A stretch of 64,000 bases of DNA from Streptomyces sp. NBC_01016. Its GTDB lineage: Bacteria > Actinomycetota > Actinomycetes > Streptomycetales > Streptomycetaceae. The stretch lies in contig NZ_JAPEOQ010000001.1 of NCBI RefSeq assembly GCF_026341035.1, positions 992,001 to 1,056,000 on the forward strand, in the 5' to 3' direction. Positions 1 through 9,413 of the stretch are shown here, piece by piece. Made by a program: the position numbers and the translations under genes. How positions within the stretch are numbered: position 1 is the stretch's first letter; the number at the start of each line of letters is the position of its first letter. Under the pieces are notes generated by a model. It made no database searches. It saw nothing but the letters and a program-made list of their open reading frames with translations, and was not told where the DNA came from.

Positions 1-46
1 CAGGGAGCAGGGACGTCGGGGACAACTCATGCGGAAGGTTGCGCAC

Positions 47-2359
47 ATGGGCATTCTGGATCTGCTGCGGAACGCATTCGGGCGATCGCGCAAAAAAGAC
101 GAGACCGCTGCCGCCGCGGACCCAGCGCCTGCCGCTGCCGCTTCCGACCAGGCGCCAACGGTCCCCGCTCCGTCCAAGGGCGAAGCCGACGACCTGGTCT
201 CGGCCGCCTTCGACAACATCTCGGTCCCGAAACCGTCGAGCCCGGTGGGCGGCGAGCGGCTGCCGCGGGAGCCTGCGGCGGAGCGGGGCGAGGCGGAGGC
301 GCCGACCGGGGAGAAGTCCGAGGCTGCGGCGCCGGCCGAGGAAGAGGCAGCGGCTCCGGCCGAGGCGGAGGCTGCGGCTCCGGCCAAGGCGGAGGCTGCG
401 GCTCCGGCCAAGGCGGAGGCTGCGGCTCCCGCCGAGGCGGAGGCTGCGGCTCCCGCCGAGGAGAAGACCGCGGCTCTGGCCGAGGAAGAGGCAGCGGCCC
501 CCGCCAAGGCGGAGGCTGCGGCTCCGACCGAGGAGTCGACTTCGACCGAGCGGAAGACGGAGGCTGCGGCCGAGGAGACGCCTTCGGCCGAGCCGAAGAC
601 GGAGGCTGCGGCACCGGCGGAGGCCGAGACGGCCGCTGCTGAGACTCCGTCGGAGGATGCGGCCGAGGCGGAAGCTGCGGCGTCGGCCGAGGTCACGGCA
701 GCGGCTCCGGCCGCGGCCGAGGAGAAGGCCGAGCCCAAGTCTGAGGATGCGGCGGCGGCTCCGACTGCGGCCAAGGAGAAGGCAGAGGCGGCGAACGCGG
801 CGGCTCCGGCCAAGGACAAGGCAGAGGCTGCGGCTCCGGCCAAGGCAGAGGCTGCGACCTCGGCGCCGGCGGAGCCCGAGATCGGGACCGAGGCCAAGGA
901 CAACGCCGAGGGCGCGACCGTCGCCGCGGCCGAGACCAAGGCCAACGCCGAAGCCCCGGCCCCCGCCAAGGTCGCGACCAAGGGCGAGGCCAAGGTCGAG
1001 GCCGAAGCCCCGGCCCCCGCCGAGGCCAAGACCAAGGCCGCCGCCCCCGCCGCGAGCAAGACCAAGGCCAAGAAGGCAGCCCCCGCCAAGGGCAAGGCCA
1101 AGGCTGCGGCTCCCGCCGCGAGCGAGACCAAGGTCGACACCGAAGACGCGGCCTCCGCTGTGGGCAAGGCCAAGACCGAGGACGCCACCCCCGCCGAGGC
1201 CGAGACCAAGGTCGACGCCGAGGCTGCGGCCCCCGCCAAGGCCAAGGCTGCGAAGCCCGCCAAGGGCAAGTCCAAGGCCGACACTGAGGCCCTGGCCCCC
1301 GCCGAGGCCAAGGCTGCCGCCCCCGCCAAGAGCGAGACCAAGGCCGAGGCCAAGGTCGAGGCCGAGGATGCGGCGGCCCCCGCTGTGGGCAAGCGTCCCG
1401 CAGGGCGGGACGGGTGGGCACAGCCCCCGGTGCAGGCCGAAGAGGACAAGGGGGCCGACCCCGTCACGGCGGAGGAGCCCACCCCGGCTCAGGCCGACAA
1501 GACCGAGGAGCCCACCCCGGCCCAGGCCGAAGAGACGGAAAAGGTCGACCCTGTCGCGGCGAAGACCCCGGCTCAGGCCGAAGAGACCAAGGACGTCGAC
1601 CCCACCCCGGTAAAGACCCCGGCCCAGGCCGACAAGACCGAAAAAGTCGACCCCGTCGCGGCGAAGACCCCGGCTCAGGCCGAAGCCACCGAGGACGTCG
1701 ACCCCACCCCGGCCGAAATCAAGACCCGCGCTCCCGGCCTGGCGGCCGCCCACACCGCCGCCGGCACCGCCCTCAAGACCCGCGGCCTCACCGGCACCCG
1801 CGCCACGGTCTACCTCGTCCTGGACCGCTCCGGCTCCATGCGCTCGTACTACAAGAACGGCTCGACCACCGCCCTCGCGGAGCAGACCGTCGCGCTGGCC
1901 GCCCACCTCGACACCCGCGAGACCCCCACCGTCCACACGGTGATCTTCTCGACGGACATCGACGCCTCCGGCGACCTCACCCTGGACGCGTACGAGGGCA
2001 AGGTCGACGCGTGGCACGCGGAGGCGGGCCGGATGGGCCGCACCAGCTACCACCGCGCCATCGAGGAGATCGTCGCGCACCACGAGAAGTCGGACGACCC
2101 GAAGGCCCCGGCCCTGGTGATCTTCCAGACGGACGGCCCCCCGGACGTCCAGCGCCCGGCGAACGAGGCCCTCGCGAAGGCGGCCGAGCGCCCCCTCTTC
2201 TTCCAGTTCGTGACGTTCGGCGACCCGGACTCGAAGAACTTCGACTACCTCCGCAAGCTGAAGGCGGAGAACGCCGCGGTCTTCCACGCGGGCGAGACCC
2301 CGCTGGAACTCACGGACGCGGAGCTCTACAAGGGCCTCCTGGAGGCCTGGCGCCCGTAA
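47..2359 (+). CDS. TerF-like VWA domain protein with long Ala/Glu/Lys-rich region
   Basis: About 770 residues. The N-terminus ([17 protein letters not shown]) is followed by roughly 500 residues of low-complexity sequence built from Ala, Glu, Lys and Pro ([14 protein letters not shown] units). The C-terminal ~200 residues are a von Willebrand factor A domain with a MIDAS motif [10 protein letters not shown], a TSYH segment and FQTDGPPD. This matches the vWA domain of tellurite-resistance-associated TerF-type proteins, thought to bind metal and act in TerD-linked stress complexes; no terD is visible here. An in-frame ATG lies at 29, but the ATG at 47 has a GGAAGG site 9 bases upstream and gives the usual N-terminus. 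The low-complexity part is tandemly repeated at DNA level and likely length-variable between strains. A hairpin terminator follows. Confidence 0.8.
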   Translation: MGILDLLRNAFGRSRKKDETAAAADPAPAAAASDQAPTVPAPSKGEADDLVSAAFDNISVPKPSSPVGGERLPREPAAERGEAEAPTGEKSEAAAPAEEEAAAPAEAEAAAPAKAEAAAPAKAEAAAPAEAEAAAPAEEKTAALAEEEAAAPAKAEAAAPTEESTSTERKTEAAAEETPSAEPKTEAAAPAEAETAAAETPSEDAAEAEAAASAEVTAAAPAAAEEKAEPKSEDAAAAPTAAKEKAEAANAAAPAKDKAEAAAPAKAEAATSAPAEPEIGTEAKDNAEGATVAAAETKANAEAPAPAKVATKGEAKVEAEAPAPAEAKTKAAAPAASKTKAKKAAPAKGKAKAAAPAASETKVDTEDAASAVGKAKTEDATPAEAETKVDAEAAAPAKAKAAKPAKGKSKADTEALAPAEAKAAAPAKSETKAEAKVEAEDAAAPAVGKRPAGRDGWAQPPVQAEEDKGADPVTAEEPTPAQADKTEEPTPAQAEETEKVDPVAAKTPAQAEETKDVDPTPVKTPAQADKTEKVDPVAAKTPAQAEATEDVDPTPAEIKTRAPGLAAAHTAAGTALKTRGLTGTRATVYLVLDRSGSMRSYYKNGSTTALAEQTVALAAHLDTRETPTVHTVIFSTDIDASGDLTLDAYEGKVDAWHAEAGRMGRTSYHRAIEEIVAHHEKSDDPKAPALVIFQTDGPPDVQRPANEALAKAAERPLFFQFVTFGDPDSKNFDYLRKLKAENAAVFHAGETPLELTDAELYKGLLEAWRP

Positions 2360-2402
2360 CCCCCGCCCCGTAACCCCGCTCAGCAGGGCCCCGATACCCC
2401 AT

Positions 2403-2437
2403 GGCCGTCCGCGCAGTAAAACACCGCGCGGGCGGCC
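2403..2437 (+). terminator. Hairpin terminator after the VWA gene
   Basis: A 12-bp stem (GGCCGTCCGCGC with GCGCGGGCGGCC, one G-U pair) encloses an A-rich loop. It lies 44 bases after the VWA stop codon and before the metG promoter. Like most Streptomyces terminators it lacks a U-tract. Confidence 0.65.
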
Positions 2438-2447
2438 ACCCCATGTC

Positions 2448-2512
2448 GGCTACGATTTCTAGATTCCACTCACGTCAATTCCATTCACGTCACAACCCGG
2501 GAGCAGCCCCCG
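2448..2512 (+). promoter_or_regulatory. metG promoter/leader with a 15-bp direct repeat
   Basis: A TACGAT -10-like hexamer near 2451 is followed by two tandem 15-bp copies, ATTCCACTCACGTCA (2462-2476) and ATTCCATTCACGTCA (2477-2491), differing at one base. They end just before the GGGAG ribosome binding site of metG. No T-box features (specifier loop, T-box sequence) were seen. Confidence 0.4.
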
Positions 2513-4243
2513 ATGGCTCGACACCTCATCACCAGCGCCCTTCCGTACATCAACGGGATCAAGCACCTGGGCAACATGGTGGGGTCCATGCTCCCGGCCG
2601 ACGTGTACTCCCGTTACCTGCGCCTGCGCGGCCACGACGTGCTGTACATCTGCGCGACGGACGAGCACGGCACGCCCGCCGAGCTGGCGGCCAAGGAGCG
2701 CGGCATCCCGGTCGCCGAGTTCTGCGCGCAGGCGCACGACGCGCAGAAGGCGGTCTACGACGGGTTCGGTCTCGCCTTCGACCACTTCGGCCGCAGCTCG
2801 TCGCAGCAGAACGCGGAGATCACCCAGCACTTCGCCCGCAAGCTGAACGAGAACGGGTTCATCGAGGAGCGCTCGATCCGGCAGGTGTACTCGCCCGCCG
2901 ACGGCCGCTTCCTGCCCGACCGTTACGTCGAGGGCACCTGCCCGCACTGCGGCTACGACAAGGCCCGCGGCGACCAGTGCGAGAACTGCACCCGCGTCCT
3001 CGACCCCACCGACCTGATCGAGCCGCGCTCCGCGATCTCCGGCTCCACGGAGCTCGAGGTCCGCGAGACCAAGCACCTCTTCCTGCTCCAGTCGAAGCTG
3101 CAGGTCGAGGTCGAGGCGTGGATCGACGAGGTCGCCGACGAGTGGCCGCAGCTCGCGTCCTCCATCGCCCGCAAGTGGCTGACCGAGGGTCTCAACGACC
3201 GCTCGATCACCCGCGACCTGGACTGGGGCGTCCCGGTCCCGGCGGACACGTGGCCGGAGCTTGCGGCCGACGGCAAGGTCTTCTACGTATGGTTCGACGC
3301 CCCGATCGAGTACATCGGCGCGACGAAGGAGTGGGCCGACCAGGCCCCCGACGGTGAGACGCGCGACTGGAAGTCGTGGTGGTACGAGCCGGCCGGCGCC
3401 ACCGACGTCCGGTACACGGAGTTCATGGCGAAGGACAACGTCCCGTTCCACAGCGTCATGTTCCCGGCGACGGAGATGGGCATCCGTGAGCCGTGGAAGA
3501 AGGTCGACTACCTCAAGGCCTTCAACTGGCTGACGTACTACGGCGGGAAGTTCTCCACGTCGCAGAAGCGCGGTGTCTTCACCGACCAGGCCCTGGAGAT
3601 CCTCCCGGCCGACTACTGGCGCTACTTCCTCATCGCGAACGCGCCGGAGTCGGACGACTCCTCCTTCACCTGGGAGCACTTCACGGCGACGGTGAACAAG
3701 GACCTGGCCGACACCCTCGGCAACTTCGTCAACCGCGTGCTGTCCTTCTCCCGCAAGCGCTTCGGCGACGACGTCCCGGCGGGCGGCGAGCCGGGCGAGG
3801 CGGAGACGAGGCTCGGCCAGGAGATCTCCACGCTCCTCGCCGAGTACGAGACCCAGATGGAGGCCCTCCAGTTCCGCAAGGCCGCGGCGGCGCTGCGCGC
3901 CCTGTGGTCGGCGGGCAACTCCTACCTGGAGGAGAAGGCCCCCTGGCTGGAGATCAAGACCGACAAGGACGCGGCGGCGCTGACCCTGCGTACGGCGATG
4001 AACCTCATCCGCCTCTACGCGGTGGTCTCCGAGCCCTTCATCCCGGCGTCGGCAGCCGCCATGCGCGCGGCGTTCGACCTTCCCGGCGACGACGCCTCGT
4101 GGGTCACCCCGGAGGAGGCCACGTCCCTGACCTCGGTCCCGGCCGGCACCCCCTTCACCGTCCCCCCGGTCCTCTTCGCGAAGATCACCGACGAGGACCT
4201 GGAGTCCTACAAGGAGCGCTTCGGCGGCGAGCCCGCCGCCTAG
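2513..4243 (+). CDS. metG: Methionyl-tRNA synthetase
   Basis: 576 residues. Class I aminoacyl-tRNA synthetase that charges tRNA-Met. The nucleotide-binding HIGH signature appears as HLGN in [11 protein letters not shown] near the N-terminus. A four-cysteine zinc knuckle is present ([17 protein letters not shown], about residues 143-159), and the KMSKS loop is KFSTS near residue 345. It ends shortly after the anticodon-binding helical domain and lacks the C-terminal EMAP-like tRNA-binding domain of E. coli MetRS, which is usual for this shorter form. The ATG at 2513 has a GGGAG site upstream. It converges on the ABC permease gene, with a 15-base gap between the stop codons. Confidence 0.95.
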   Translation: MARHLITSALPYINGIKHLGNMVGSMLPADVYSRYLRLRGHDVLYICATDEHGTPAELAAKERGIPVAEFCAQAHDAQKAVYDGFGLAFDHFGRSSSQQNAEITQHFARKLNENGFIEERSIRQVYSPADGRFLPDRYVEGTCPHCGYDKARGDQCENCTRVLDPTDLIEPRSAISGSTELEVRETKHLFLLQSKLQVEVEAWIDEVADEWPQLASSIARKWLTEGLNDRSITRDLDWGVPVPADTWPELAADGKVFYVWFDAPIEYIGATKEWADQAPDGETRDWKSWWYEPAGATDVRYTEFMAKDNVPFHSVMFPATEMGIREPWKKVDYLKAFNWLTYYGGKFSTSQKRGVFTDQALEILPADYWRYFLIANAPESDDSSFTWEHFTATVNKDLADTLGNFVNRVLSFSRKRFGDDVPAGGEPGEAETRLGQEISTLLAEYETQMEALQFRKAAAALRALWSAGNSYLEEKAPWLEIKTDKDAAALTLRTAMNLIRLYAVVSEPFIPASAAAMRAAFDLPGDDASWVTPEEATSLTSVPAGTPFTVPPVLFAKITDEDLESYKERFGGEPAA

Positions 4244-4258
4244 GGCCTGTCGGCGGGC

Positions 4259-5059
4259 TCAGGCGTCCCGGCGCCTGAGCACCGCCCACCCCACCACCAG
4301 CGCCCCGCCCGCGTAGGCGGCGAGGACGGCGATGCCGTTCCAGGGGGCGAGTGGGGCCGTGCCGGGGCCGGTCGTCGTCTGGACGGCGAGGCCCGCCGTC
4401 ATCGGGGAGAGCTTCTGGACCCGGTGCAGCACGTGCTCCGGCATCGTGATGATCAGCGTGGCCAGGTAGGGCCCGTACAGCAGCGCCATCACCGCGCCGA
4501 CGGCCGCCGCCGCGTGCCGCACCACCAGCGCCACCCCCACGCTCAGCAGCGCGACGAGCAGCAGATAGACGACCGTGCCGAGCGTCGCCCGCCACAACTC
4601 CGGTGAGGAGAGCGGGAGTTGGGGGAATCCTGACGATCCCGGCGAGTCCGATGGTCCCGATGATCCCGACAGGACGGCGCGGCCCGCCGCCAGGGAGCCG
4701 AGGACCGCGGGGAGCGCCGCCGCCAGGACCGCCGCCGCCGTCACCGCCGCCTTCGCCAGGAACACCGTGGTGCGCCGCGGGTTCGCCGCGAGGGTCGTAC
4801 GGATCATGCGCGGGTACTCGCCGCAGACCACGGCGATCGCGACGAGCGCGGCCGCCGTCTGCGCCAGGTACACCCCGGACAGGGACAGCGCGGTCGGCGC
4901 GAGGACCCCCGACTGCCCCTCCTCGGCGCTCGCCGCGATCAGCGCGGTGAACGCGATCATCGCCCCGGTCAGGGACACCACCGTCCACAACTGCCCGGGA
5001 ACGGTACGGAGTTTGGTCCATTCCCCGTGAACGGCGCGCGCCGCGCCCGCCGCCGTCAT
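4259..5059 (-). CDS. ABC-2 type transporter permease
   Basis: 266 residues. It begins MTAAGAARAVHGEWTKLRT, the usual opening of Streptomyces ABC-2 permeases, and has about six hydrophobic segments. The start at 5059 overlaps the stop of the upstream permease gene by 4 bases (ATGA), which fixes it and suggests translational coupling. It is the third gene of an ATPase-permease-permease operon, probably an exporter whose substrate cannot be told from sequence. A Ser/Pro/Gly-rich loop (SGSSGPSDSPGSSG) lies between membrane segments. Confidence 0.85.
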   Translation of the reverse strand: MTAAGAARAVHGEWTKLRTVPGQLWTVVSLTGAMIAFTALIAASAEEGQSGVLAPTALSLSGVYLAQTAAALVAIAVVCGEYPRMIRTTLAANPRRTTVFLAKAAVTAAAVLAAALPAVLGSLAAGRAVLSGSSGPSDSPGSSGFPQLPLSSPELWRATLGTVVYLLLVALLSVGVALVVRHAAAAVGAVMALLYGPYLATLIITMPEHVLHRVQKLSPMTAGLAVQTTTGPGTAPLAPWNGIAVLAAYAGGALVVGWAVLRRRDA

Positions 5060-6489
5060 ACGTCCCGCCCGGTCAGCCGCCACCGCGCCGCCCCGAGCAC
5101 CACCACCACGTACAGGCACAGCACCCCGAAGCCCGCCCACGGTGTGATGACGGTGTCGAGGAGCCGGTGGGTCTGCTGGACCGCGAGGCCGGCCGTCGGA
5201 GTGGCCCGGCCGACGAAGTCGCTGAAGCCGATGGATGTGGTCTGCGCGACGATCGGCAGCACCACGAACGTGACGATCATCAGGACCACGGCCGGGACGG
5301 CGCGCCGCAGCAGCGCCCCGGCCCCCAGGCTCAGCACGGCGGCCAGCGCCAGGAACGCGGCGCTGCCGACGATCGCCCGCATCGTCGCCGGGTCGGTGAG
5401 GGAGAGCTCGGGGAAGAGGGGCGGGGCGAATCCGTTGTCGCGCAGGGCGGGGCGGGCGACGAGGAACTCCGCCACGCTCGCGACCAGGCCCACGACGAAG
5501 ACCGTCGCGCCGAGGACGAGCGCCTTCGCGGCGAGCACCCGGCCGCGCCGCGGGCTCGCGGTGAACGTGGTGCGCACGGTCCCGGTCTTGTACTCGGACG
5601 TGATGAACAGGACGCCGAGGGCGATCACCGCGATCGTCGCGATCTGGATGCCGTCGTCGAGCGCCATCTTGACCAGGTCGGGCTGTCCGCCGAGCTGTCC
5701 GACGCCGCCCATGCCGAGGCCGCCCAGGTCACCGCTGCCGGTGATCGTGAAGGTGCCGGCCTGCTCACGGAAGGGCTTCGGGTCGGCGACGGGGTCGGCC
5801 ATCTCGCCCTTCTTCACGGTCTGCTTGATGTCCGTCTGCCGCCAGTCGCCCTTGCCCTGCGCGGGGAAGGCGACATGGTCGAAGACCGCCCTGCCGAGCG
5901 TGGCCTCGGGGTGCATGCGCAGGTCGCCGGGGCCGCTGCGCTCCTCCTTGCCGTCCATCGGCGACGTGACGAAGAGGCCCGCCTCGGCGGTGGCCGGCAG
6001 CCCGGCGACGGTGAGCGTGCCGACCTTGGTCCAGGCCCGGCCGTCGGCGGACTCGTAGCCAGTGACCCGGTCCCCGGACCGTACGAGCCGCAGCCAGCGC
6101 GGTGCGTCCGCGCCGCCCGAGCCGGTCAGTTCGTGCTTCCCGTCTGCCATCATCCGCACGCCGTGCTCCGGCGTCACCATCAGGGCGGCGTACGAGGATC
6201 CGCTCGCGGTGCCGTCCTTCAGGAGCAGCCCCGCCTTCGCCCAACCGGCACTGCTCTTCTGCGCGGCGACGCGCACGGTGAAGGTGCCGTCGCCCGCGGC
6301 CGTCCGGTGCACGAAGGACGAGGCGTCGTACTTCTTCGGGCCGCCGTAGCCGAACTGGCTGCCGTTCGCCGACGCGACGGTCAGCAGCAGGCTGAGGGCG
6401 AGCAGCGCGATCAGGGCGAGGGGGGTGCTGCGGACGCTGCGCAGCTTGGTCCACTCGGCGCGCACGGCACGGACCATCGGCGACCTCAT
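5056..6489 (-). CDS. ABC-2 permease with inserted extracellular DUF1349-like domain
   Basis: 477 residues. It starts MRSPMVRAVRAEWTKLRS, with one membrane segment at about residues 25-45. Then comes a ~190-residue non-membrane domain rich in beta structure (KAGLLLKDG, YAALMVTP, EAGLFVTSP), resembling the DUF1349/laminin-G-like fold. The ABC-2 permease core with about five further membrane segments and the motif SEYKTGTVRTTF follows. The added domain should lie outside the membrane and may bind a carbohydrate or peptide ligand; this is inference. Its start overlaps the ATPase stop (ATGA) and its stop overlaps the next permease start, so the three genes form one coupled operon. Confidence 0.82.
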   Translation of the reverse strand: MRSPMVRAVRAEWTKLRSVRSTPLALIALLALSLLLTVASANGSQFGYGGPKKYDASSFVHRTAAGDGTFTVRVAAQKSSAGWAKAGLLLKDGTASGSSYAALMVTPEHGVRMMADGKHELTGSGGADAPRWLRLVRSGDRVTGYESADGRAWTKVGTLTVAGLPATAEAGLFVTSPMDGKEERSGPGDLRMHPEATLGRAVFDHVAFPAQGKGDWRQTDIKQTVKKGEMADPVADPKPFREQAGTFTITGSGDLGGLGMGGVGQLGGQPDLVKMALDDGIQIATIAVIALGVLFITSEYKTGTVRTTFTASPRRGRVLAAKALVLGATVFVVGLVASVAEFLVARPALRDNGFAPPLFPELSLTDPATMRAIVGSAAFLALAAVLSLGAGALLRRAVPAVVLMIVTFVVLPIVAQTTSIGFSDFVGRATPTAGLAVQQTHRLLDTVITPWAGFGVLCLYVVVVLGAARWRLTGRDV

Positions 6490-7427
6490 GAGGACGCCTC
6501 CTGTGCGCTCAGTCCGGTAGCGGCGAACTCCGTTGCCGCACCGGTGAGTTCCATGTACGCCTCCTCCAACGTGGCCCGGTGCCGGGACAGTTCGGAGAAC
6601 GGGATGTTGTGCGCGCCGAGTCGGGCGACGACCTCCTCGGCGGCCAGACCGGTGACGGTGAGCGCGTCGGGCCCGGTCACGGCGACGGTGGCGTCGGCGC
6701 CCGCGAGCACCGCCAGGGCCTCGCCGCGCCTGCTGGTGCGCAGGGCGACGCGTTCGCCGGACGCCTCGTCGAGCAGCGAGGCGACGTCGGTGTCGGCGAG
6801 CAGCCGCCCCCGGCCGATCACGATGACGTGGTCCGCGGTGTCCTGGAGTTCGCTCATCAGGTGCGAGGAGACGAGAACCGTACGCCCTTCCGCTGCAAGG
6901 GACTTGAGGAAGTGCCTGATCCACTGGATGCCCTCGGGGTCGAGCCCGTTGACCGGCTCGTCGAGGATCAGCACGGGCGGATCGCCCAGCAGCGCGGCCG
7001 CGATGCCGAGCCGCTGGCGCATCCCGAGAGAGAAGCCGCCCGCGCGCTTCTTCGCGGCGGAGGCGAGACCGACCTGGTCGAGGACGAGGTCGACGCGGCG
7101 GCTCGGAAGACCGTTGTAGTGGGCGAGCCACAGCAGATGGTCCCGGGCCCGGCGGCCCGGGTGCAGCGCCTCGCAGTCGAGCAGCGCGCCGACGGTGGAC
7201 AGCGGGTCGGCGAGCCGCGTGTAGTCCCGCCCGCCGATGAGCGCGGCCCCGCTGTCGGGCCGGTCGAGCCCGAGCATCATCCGCAGCGTCGTCGACTTCC
7301 CGGCCCCGTTGGGCCCGACGAACCCGGTCACCCGGCCCGCCTCGACGGTGAAGCTGAGCCCGTCCACGGCCACGGTGGACCCGTACCGCTTGCACAGCCC
7401 GCGGGCCTCGATCGTCATATCGGTCAT
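6486..7427 (-). CDS. ABC transporter ATP-binding protein
   Basis: 313 residues. Walker A is GPNGAGKST, the signature motif is FSLGMRQRLGIA, and Walker B is LILDEP, followed by VNGLDP and the switch histidine in VLVSSHLMSEL. The C-terminal ~80 residues match the regulatory tail of DrrA/CcmA-type ATPases. It energises the two permeases encoded downstream. The start at 7427 (MTDMTIEARG) is preferred; 7418 (MTIEARG) is possible. The gene is divergent from the two-component pair at 7540, which may regulate it, as is common for such exporter/sensor neighbours. Confidence 0.9.
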   Translation of the reverse strand: MTDMTIEARGLCKRYGSTVAVDGLSFTVEAGRVTGFVGPNGAGKSTTLRMMLGLDRPDSGAALIGGRDYTRLADPLSTVGALLDCEALHPGRRARDHLLWLAHYNGLPSRRVDLVLDQVGLASAAKKRAGGFSLGMRQRLGIAAALLGDPPVLILDEPVNGLDPEGIQWIRHFLKSLAAEGRTVLVSSHLMSELQDTADHVIVIGRGRLLADTDVASLLDEASGERVALRTSRRGEALAVLAGADATVAVTGPDALTVTGLAAEEVVARLGAHNIPFSELSRHRATLEEAYMELTGAATEFAATGLSAQEASS

Positions 7428-7539
7428 GCCAGTTGACGTTAGGTACCGGGCGGCGCGGCGGCGTCCCGCCCGGGCGTGGTCTCCCGGGGGACCCGCTCCC
7501 CCCGCAGGGGGACGCCGCCCGCGGCCCGGCCCGCCGATA
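7428..7539. promoter_or_regulatory. Divergent promoter region, ABC exporter / histidine kinase
   Basis: 112 bases between two divergent start codons. It must hold the promoters for the exporter operon (minus) and the two-component operon (plus). No clear operator was recognised. A GGGGGACCCGCTCCCC-like inverted repeat is present near 7487-7512. Confidence 0.4.
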
Positions 7540-8709
7540 ATGACCGCCATGACGGGGACCTGGACCACGGCACGGGCACGGGCCCAGCGCGCGGCCACCG
7601 CACGTGACCTGCCGCTGCTCGCCGCCACGGTCCTGGCCCTCGCGGCCCTCGCCGAGGTCACCGGGCAGAGCCGCGACCCGGCCCCCGAACTCCCCGGCCT
7701 GCTCGCCCTGGCGCTGGGCGCGACGGCCCCCCTCGCCTTCGTCCGCTCCCAGCTCCTGCTCACCGCCACGGCCCTCACCGCGGCCGCGCTGCTCGCCCCA
7801 CTCACGTACGGCCAGACGCTGTACGCGGGCCTCCCGGCGCTCGCCGCCGCCCTGTACCTGGTGGGGCGGCGCGGTCCCGGCCGCACCGCCGTCCTGTTCG
7901 CCGTGCCCTTCACCGCGTACGCGCTCACGGACGACAGCGGCCCCTACGGCGTCGTCCTCCTCGCGGGCGCGGCGGCCGCGCTCACCGCGGGCGGCGCCCG
8001 GCGCGCGCAGGCCGAGGCGGCCCGCCGTTCCGCCGCCGACTGGGCGTACGCGGACACGGCCCTCGCCCATGCGGCGCTCGGTGAACGGGCCCGTATCGCA
8101 AGGGAGTTGCACGACATCGTGGCCCACCACATCTCGACGATCTCGGTGCAGGCGGAGACGGCCAGATACACGACGCCCGGTCTGCCGCCGGAGGGCGCCG
8201 AGCGTTTCCTGGCGATCGGCGACACCGCCCGGCTCGCCCTCACCGAGATGCGCCGGCTGCTCGGCGTCCTGCGCGAGGACGCCCCCGCCGAACCCGCGCA
8301 GGCCGCGCCCCGCTCGCCGCAGCCGGGCCTCGACCAGCTCGTCACCCTCGTCGACGAGGCCCGCGCGGCGACCGGCACCGCCGTCCGCCTCATCGTCCGC
8401 GGCCACGTCACCGCCCTCGACCCCGGCCTGGAACTCACCGCGTACCGCATCGTCCAGGAAGCCCTGACCAACGCCCGCCGGCACGCGCCGGGCGTCGCCG
8501 TGGACGTCGAACTGCACTACAGGGAGAGCCAGTTGGCGATACGCGTACGGGACTGCGGTCCGGGCACGGGCCTCGGCGAGCCGGGCCACGGCCTGCTCGG
8601 CATGCGCGAACGCACGGCGATGGCGGGCGGCACCCTGCACGCGGGCCCGGCCCCGGCAGGCGGCTTCCTGGTCGAGGCGTCCCTGCCGGTCAAGGGCCCC
8701 GCCGTATGA
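7540..8709 (+). CDS. Sensor histidine kinase (NarL-type two-component system)
   Basis: 389 residues from ATG 7540; the ATG at 7549 is an alternative. The N-terminal ~150 residues hold about five to six hydrophobic segments, which suggests a membrane-embedded sensor. The HisKA_3 phospho-acceptor box is [15 protein letters not shown], and the C-terminal HATPase_c domain carries N ([10 protein letters not shown]) and G boxes ([10 protein letters not shown]). This is the DesK/LiaS-like family that partners NarL regulators. Its stop overlaps the start of the response regulator gene (ATGA), so the two are co-translated. Confidence 0.9.
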   Translation: MTAMTGTWTTARARAQRAATARDLPLLAATVLALAALAEVTGQSRDPAPELPGLLALALGATAPLAFVRSQLLLTATALTAAALLAPLTYGQTLYAGLPALAAALYLVGRRGPGRTAVLFAVPFTAYALTDDSGPYGVVLLAGAAAALTAGGARRAQAEAARRSAADWAYADTALAHAALGERARIARELHDIVAHHISTISVQAETARYTTPGLPPEGAERFLAIGDTARLALTEMRRLLGVLREDAPAEPAQAAPRSPQPGLDQLVTLVDEARAATGTAVRLIVRGHVTALDPGLELTAYRIVQEALTNARRHAPGVAVDVELHYRESQLAIRVRDCGPGTGLGEPGHGLLGMRERTAMAGGTLHAGPAPAGGFLVEASLPVKGPAV

Positions 8710-9410
8710 ACGCCCCCCTGAACGCCCCCCTGAACGCCCCCCTGAACGCCATCCGGATCGTCGTCGCCGACGACCAGGACGTCGTACGGGCCGGTTTCGG
8801 CGCGCTTCTCGACAGCCAGGACGACTTCACGGTCGTGGGCAGCGCGCCCGGCGGCGTCGAAGCGGTCCGCGTCTGCCGCGAGGTCCATCCCGACCTGGTC
8901 CTGATGGACGTCCGCATGCCCGGAATGGACGGCATCGAGGCCACTCGCCGCATCGCGCGCGACCTGCCCGCGACCCGCGTCGTGATGCTGACGACCTTCG
9001 ACCTCGACGAGTACGTGTACGACGCGCTCGCCGCAGGGGCCAGCGGCTTCCTGCTCAAGGACATGCAGGCCGAGCGGCTCTTCGAGGCGGTGCGGGTGGT
9101 CGCCGCGGGCGAGGCGCTGCTCGCGCCGACCGTCACCCGCCGCCTGATCGCCGAGTTCACCCGGCTCCGCCCGCGCGCGGTGCCCGAACAGGCCCTCGCC
9201 GTCGACGCGTTGACCCCGCGCGAGCGCGAGGTGCTGCGACTGATCGCCGAGGGCCTGTCCAACCAGGAGATCGCCGGACGCCTCGTGGTCGGCGGCGAGA
9301 CCGTGAAGACCCACGTCAGCCGGGTCCTCGCCAAGCTCGGCGTCCGCGACCGGGCGCAGGCGGTGGTGGCGGCGTACGAGTCGGGACTCGTGGTGCCGCG
9401 CTCGGGCTGA
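8706..9410 (+). CDS. NarL/FixJ family response regulator
   Basis: 234 residues. It has a receiver domain with acidic pair DD at 22-23, phospho-acceptor Asp68 in [10 protein letters not shown] and the conserved Lys in FLLKDM. A LuxR-type helix-turn-helix follows ([22 protein letters not shown]). The start codon overlaps the kinase stop (ATGA). The first 14 residues are an odd threefold NAPL repeat, encoded by three copies of the 12-mer AACGCCCCCCTG, before the receiver fold begins at IRIVVADD. The likely regulatory target is the divergent ABC exporter operon; this is inferred from position only. Confidence 0.92.
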   Translation: MNAPLNAPLNAPLNAIRIVVADDQDVVRAGFGALLDSQDDFTVVGSAPGGVEAVRVCREVHPDLVLMDVRMPGMDGIEATRRIARDLPATRVVMLTTFDLDEYVYDALAAGASGFLLKDMQAERLFEAVRVVAAGEALLAPTVTRRLIAEFTRLRPRAVPEQALAVDALTPREREVLRLIAEGLSNQEIAGRLVVGGETVKTHVSRVLAKLGVRDRAQAVVAAYESGLVVPRSG

Positions 9411-9413
9411 GAC

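Noticed and set aside
39..1613. Arg/Pro-rich frame overlapping the VWA gene
   Set aside because: A shadow frame of the Ala/Glu/Lys repeat; no domain, and codon third-position bias favours the VWA frame.
2459..3679. 406-residue minus-strand frame opposite metG
   Set aside because: Val/Leu/Arg/Asp-rich antisense pattern, no domain; metG is certain.
5056..8640. A 1194-residue minus-strand reading frame spanning the ABC and kinase region
   Set aside because: Only its 3' part is the real permease (from 6489). The rest is Arg/Gly/Ala-rich antisense to the histidine kinase and out of frame with the ATPase, a GC-bias artefact.
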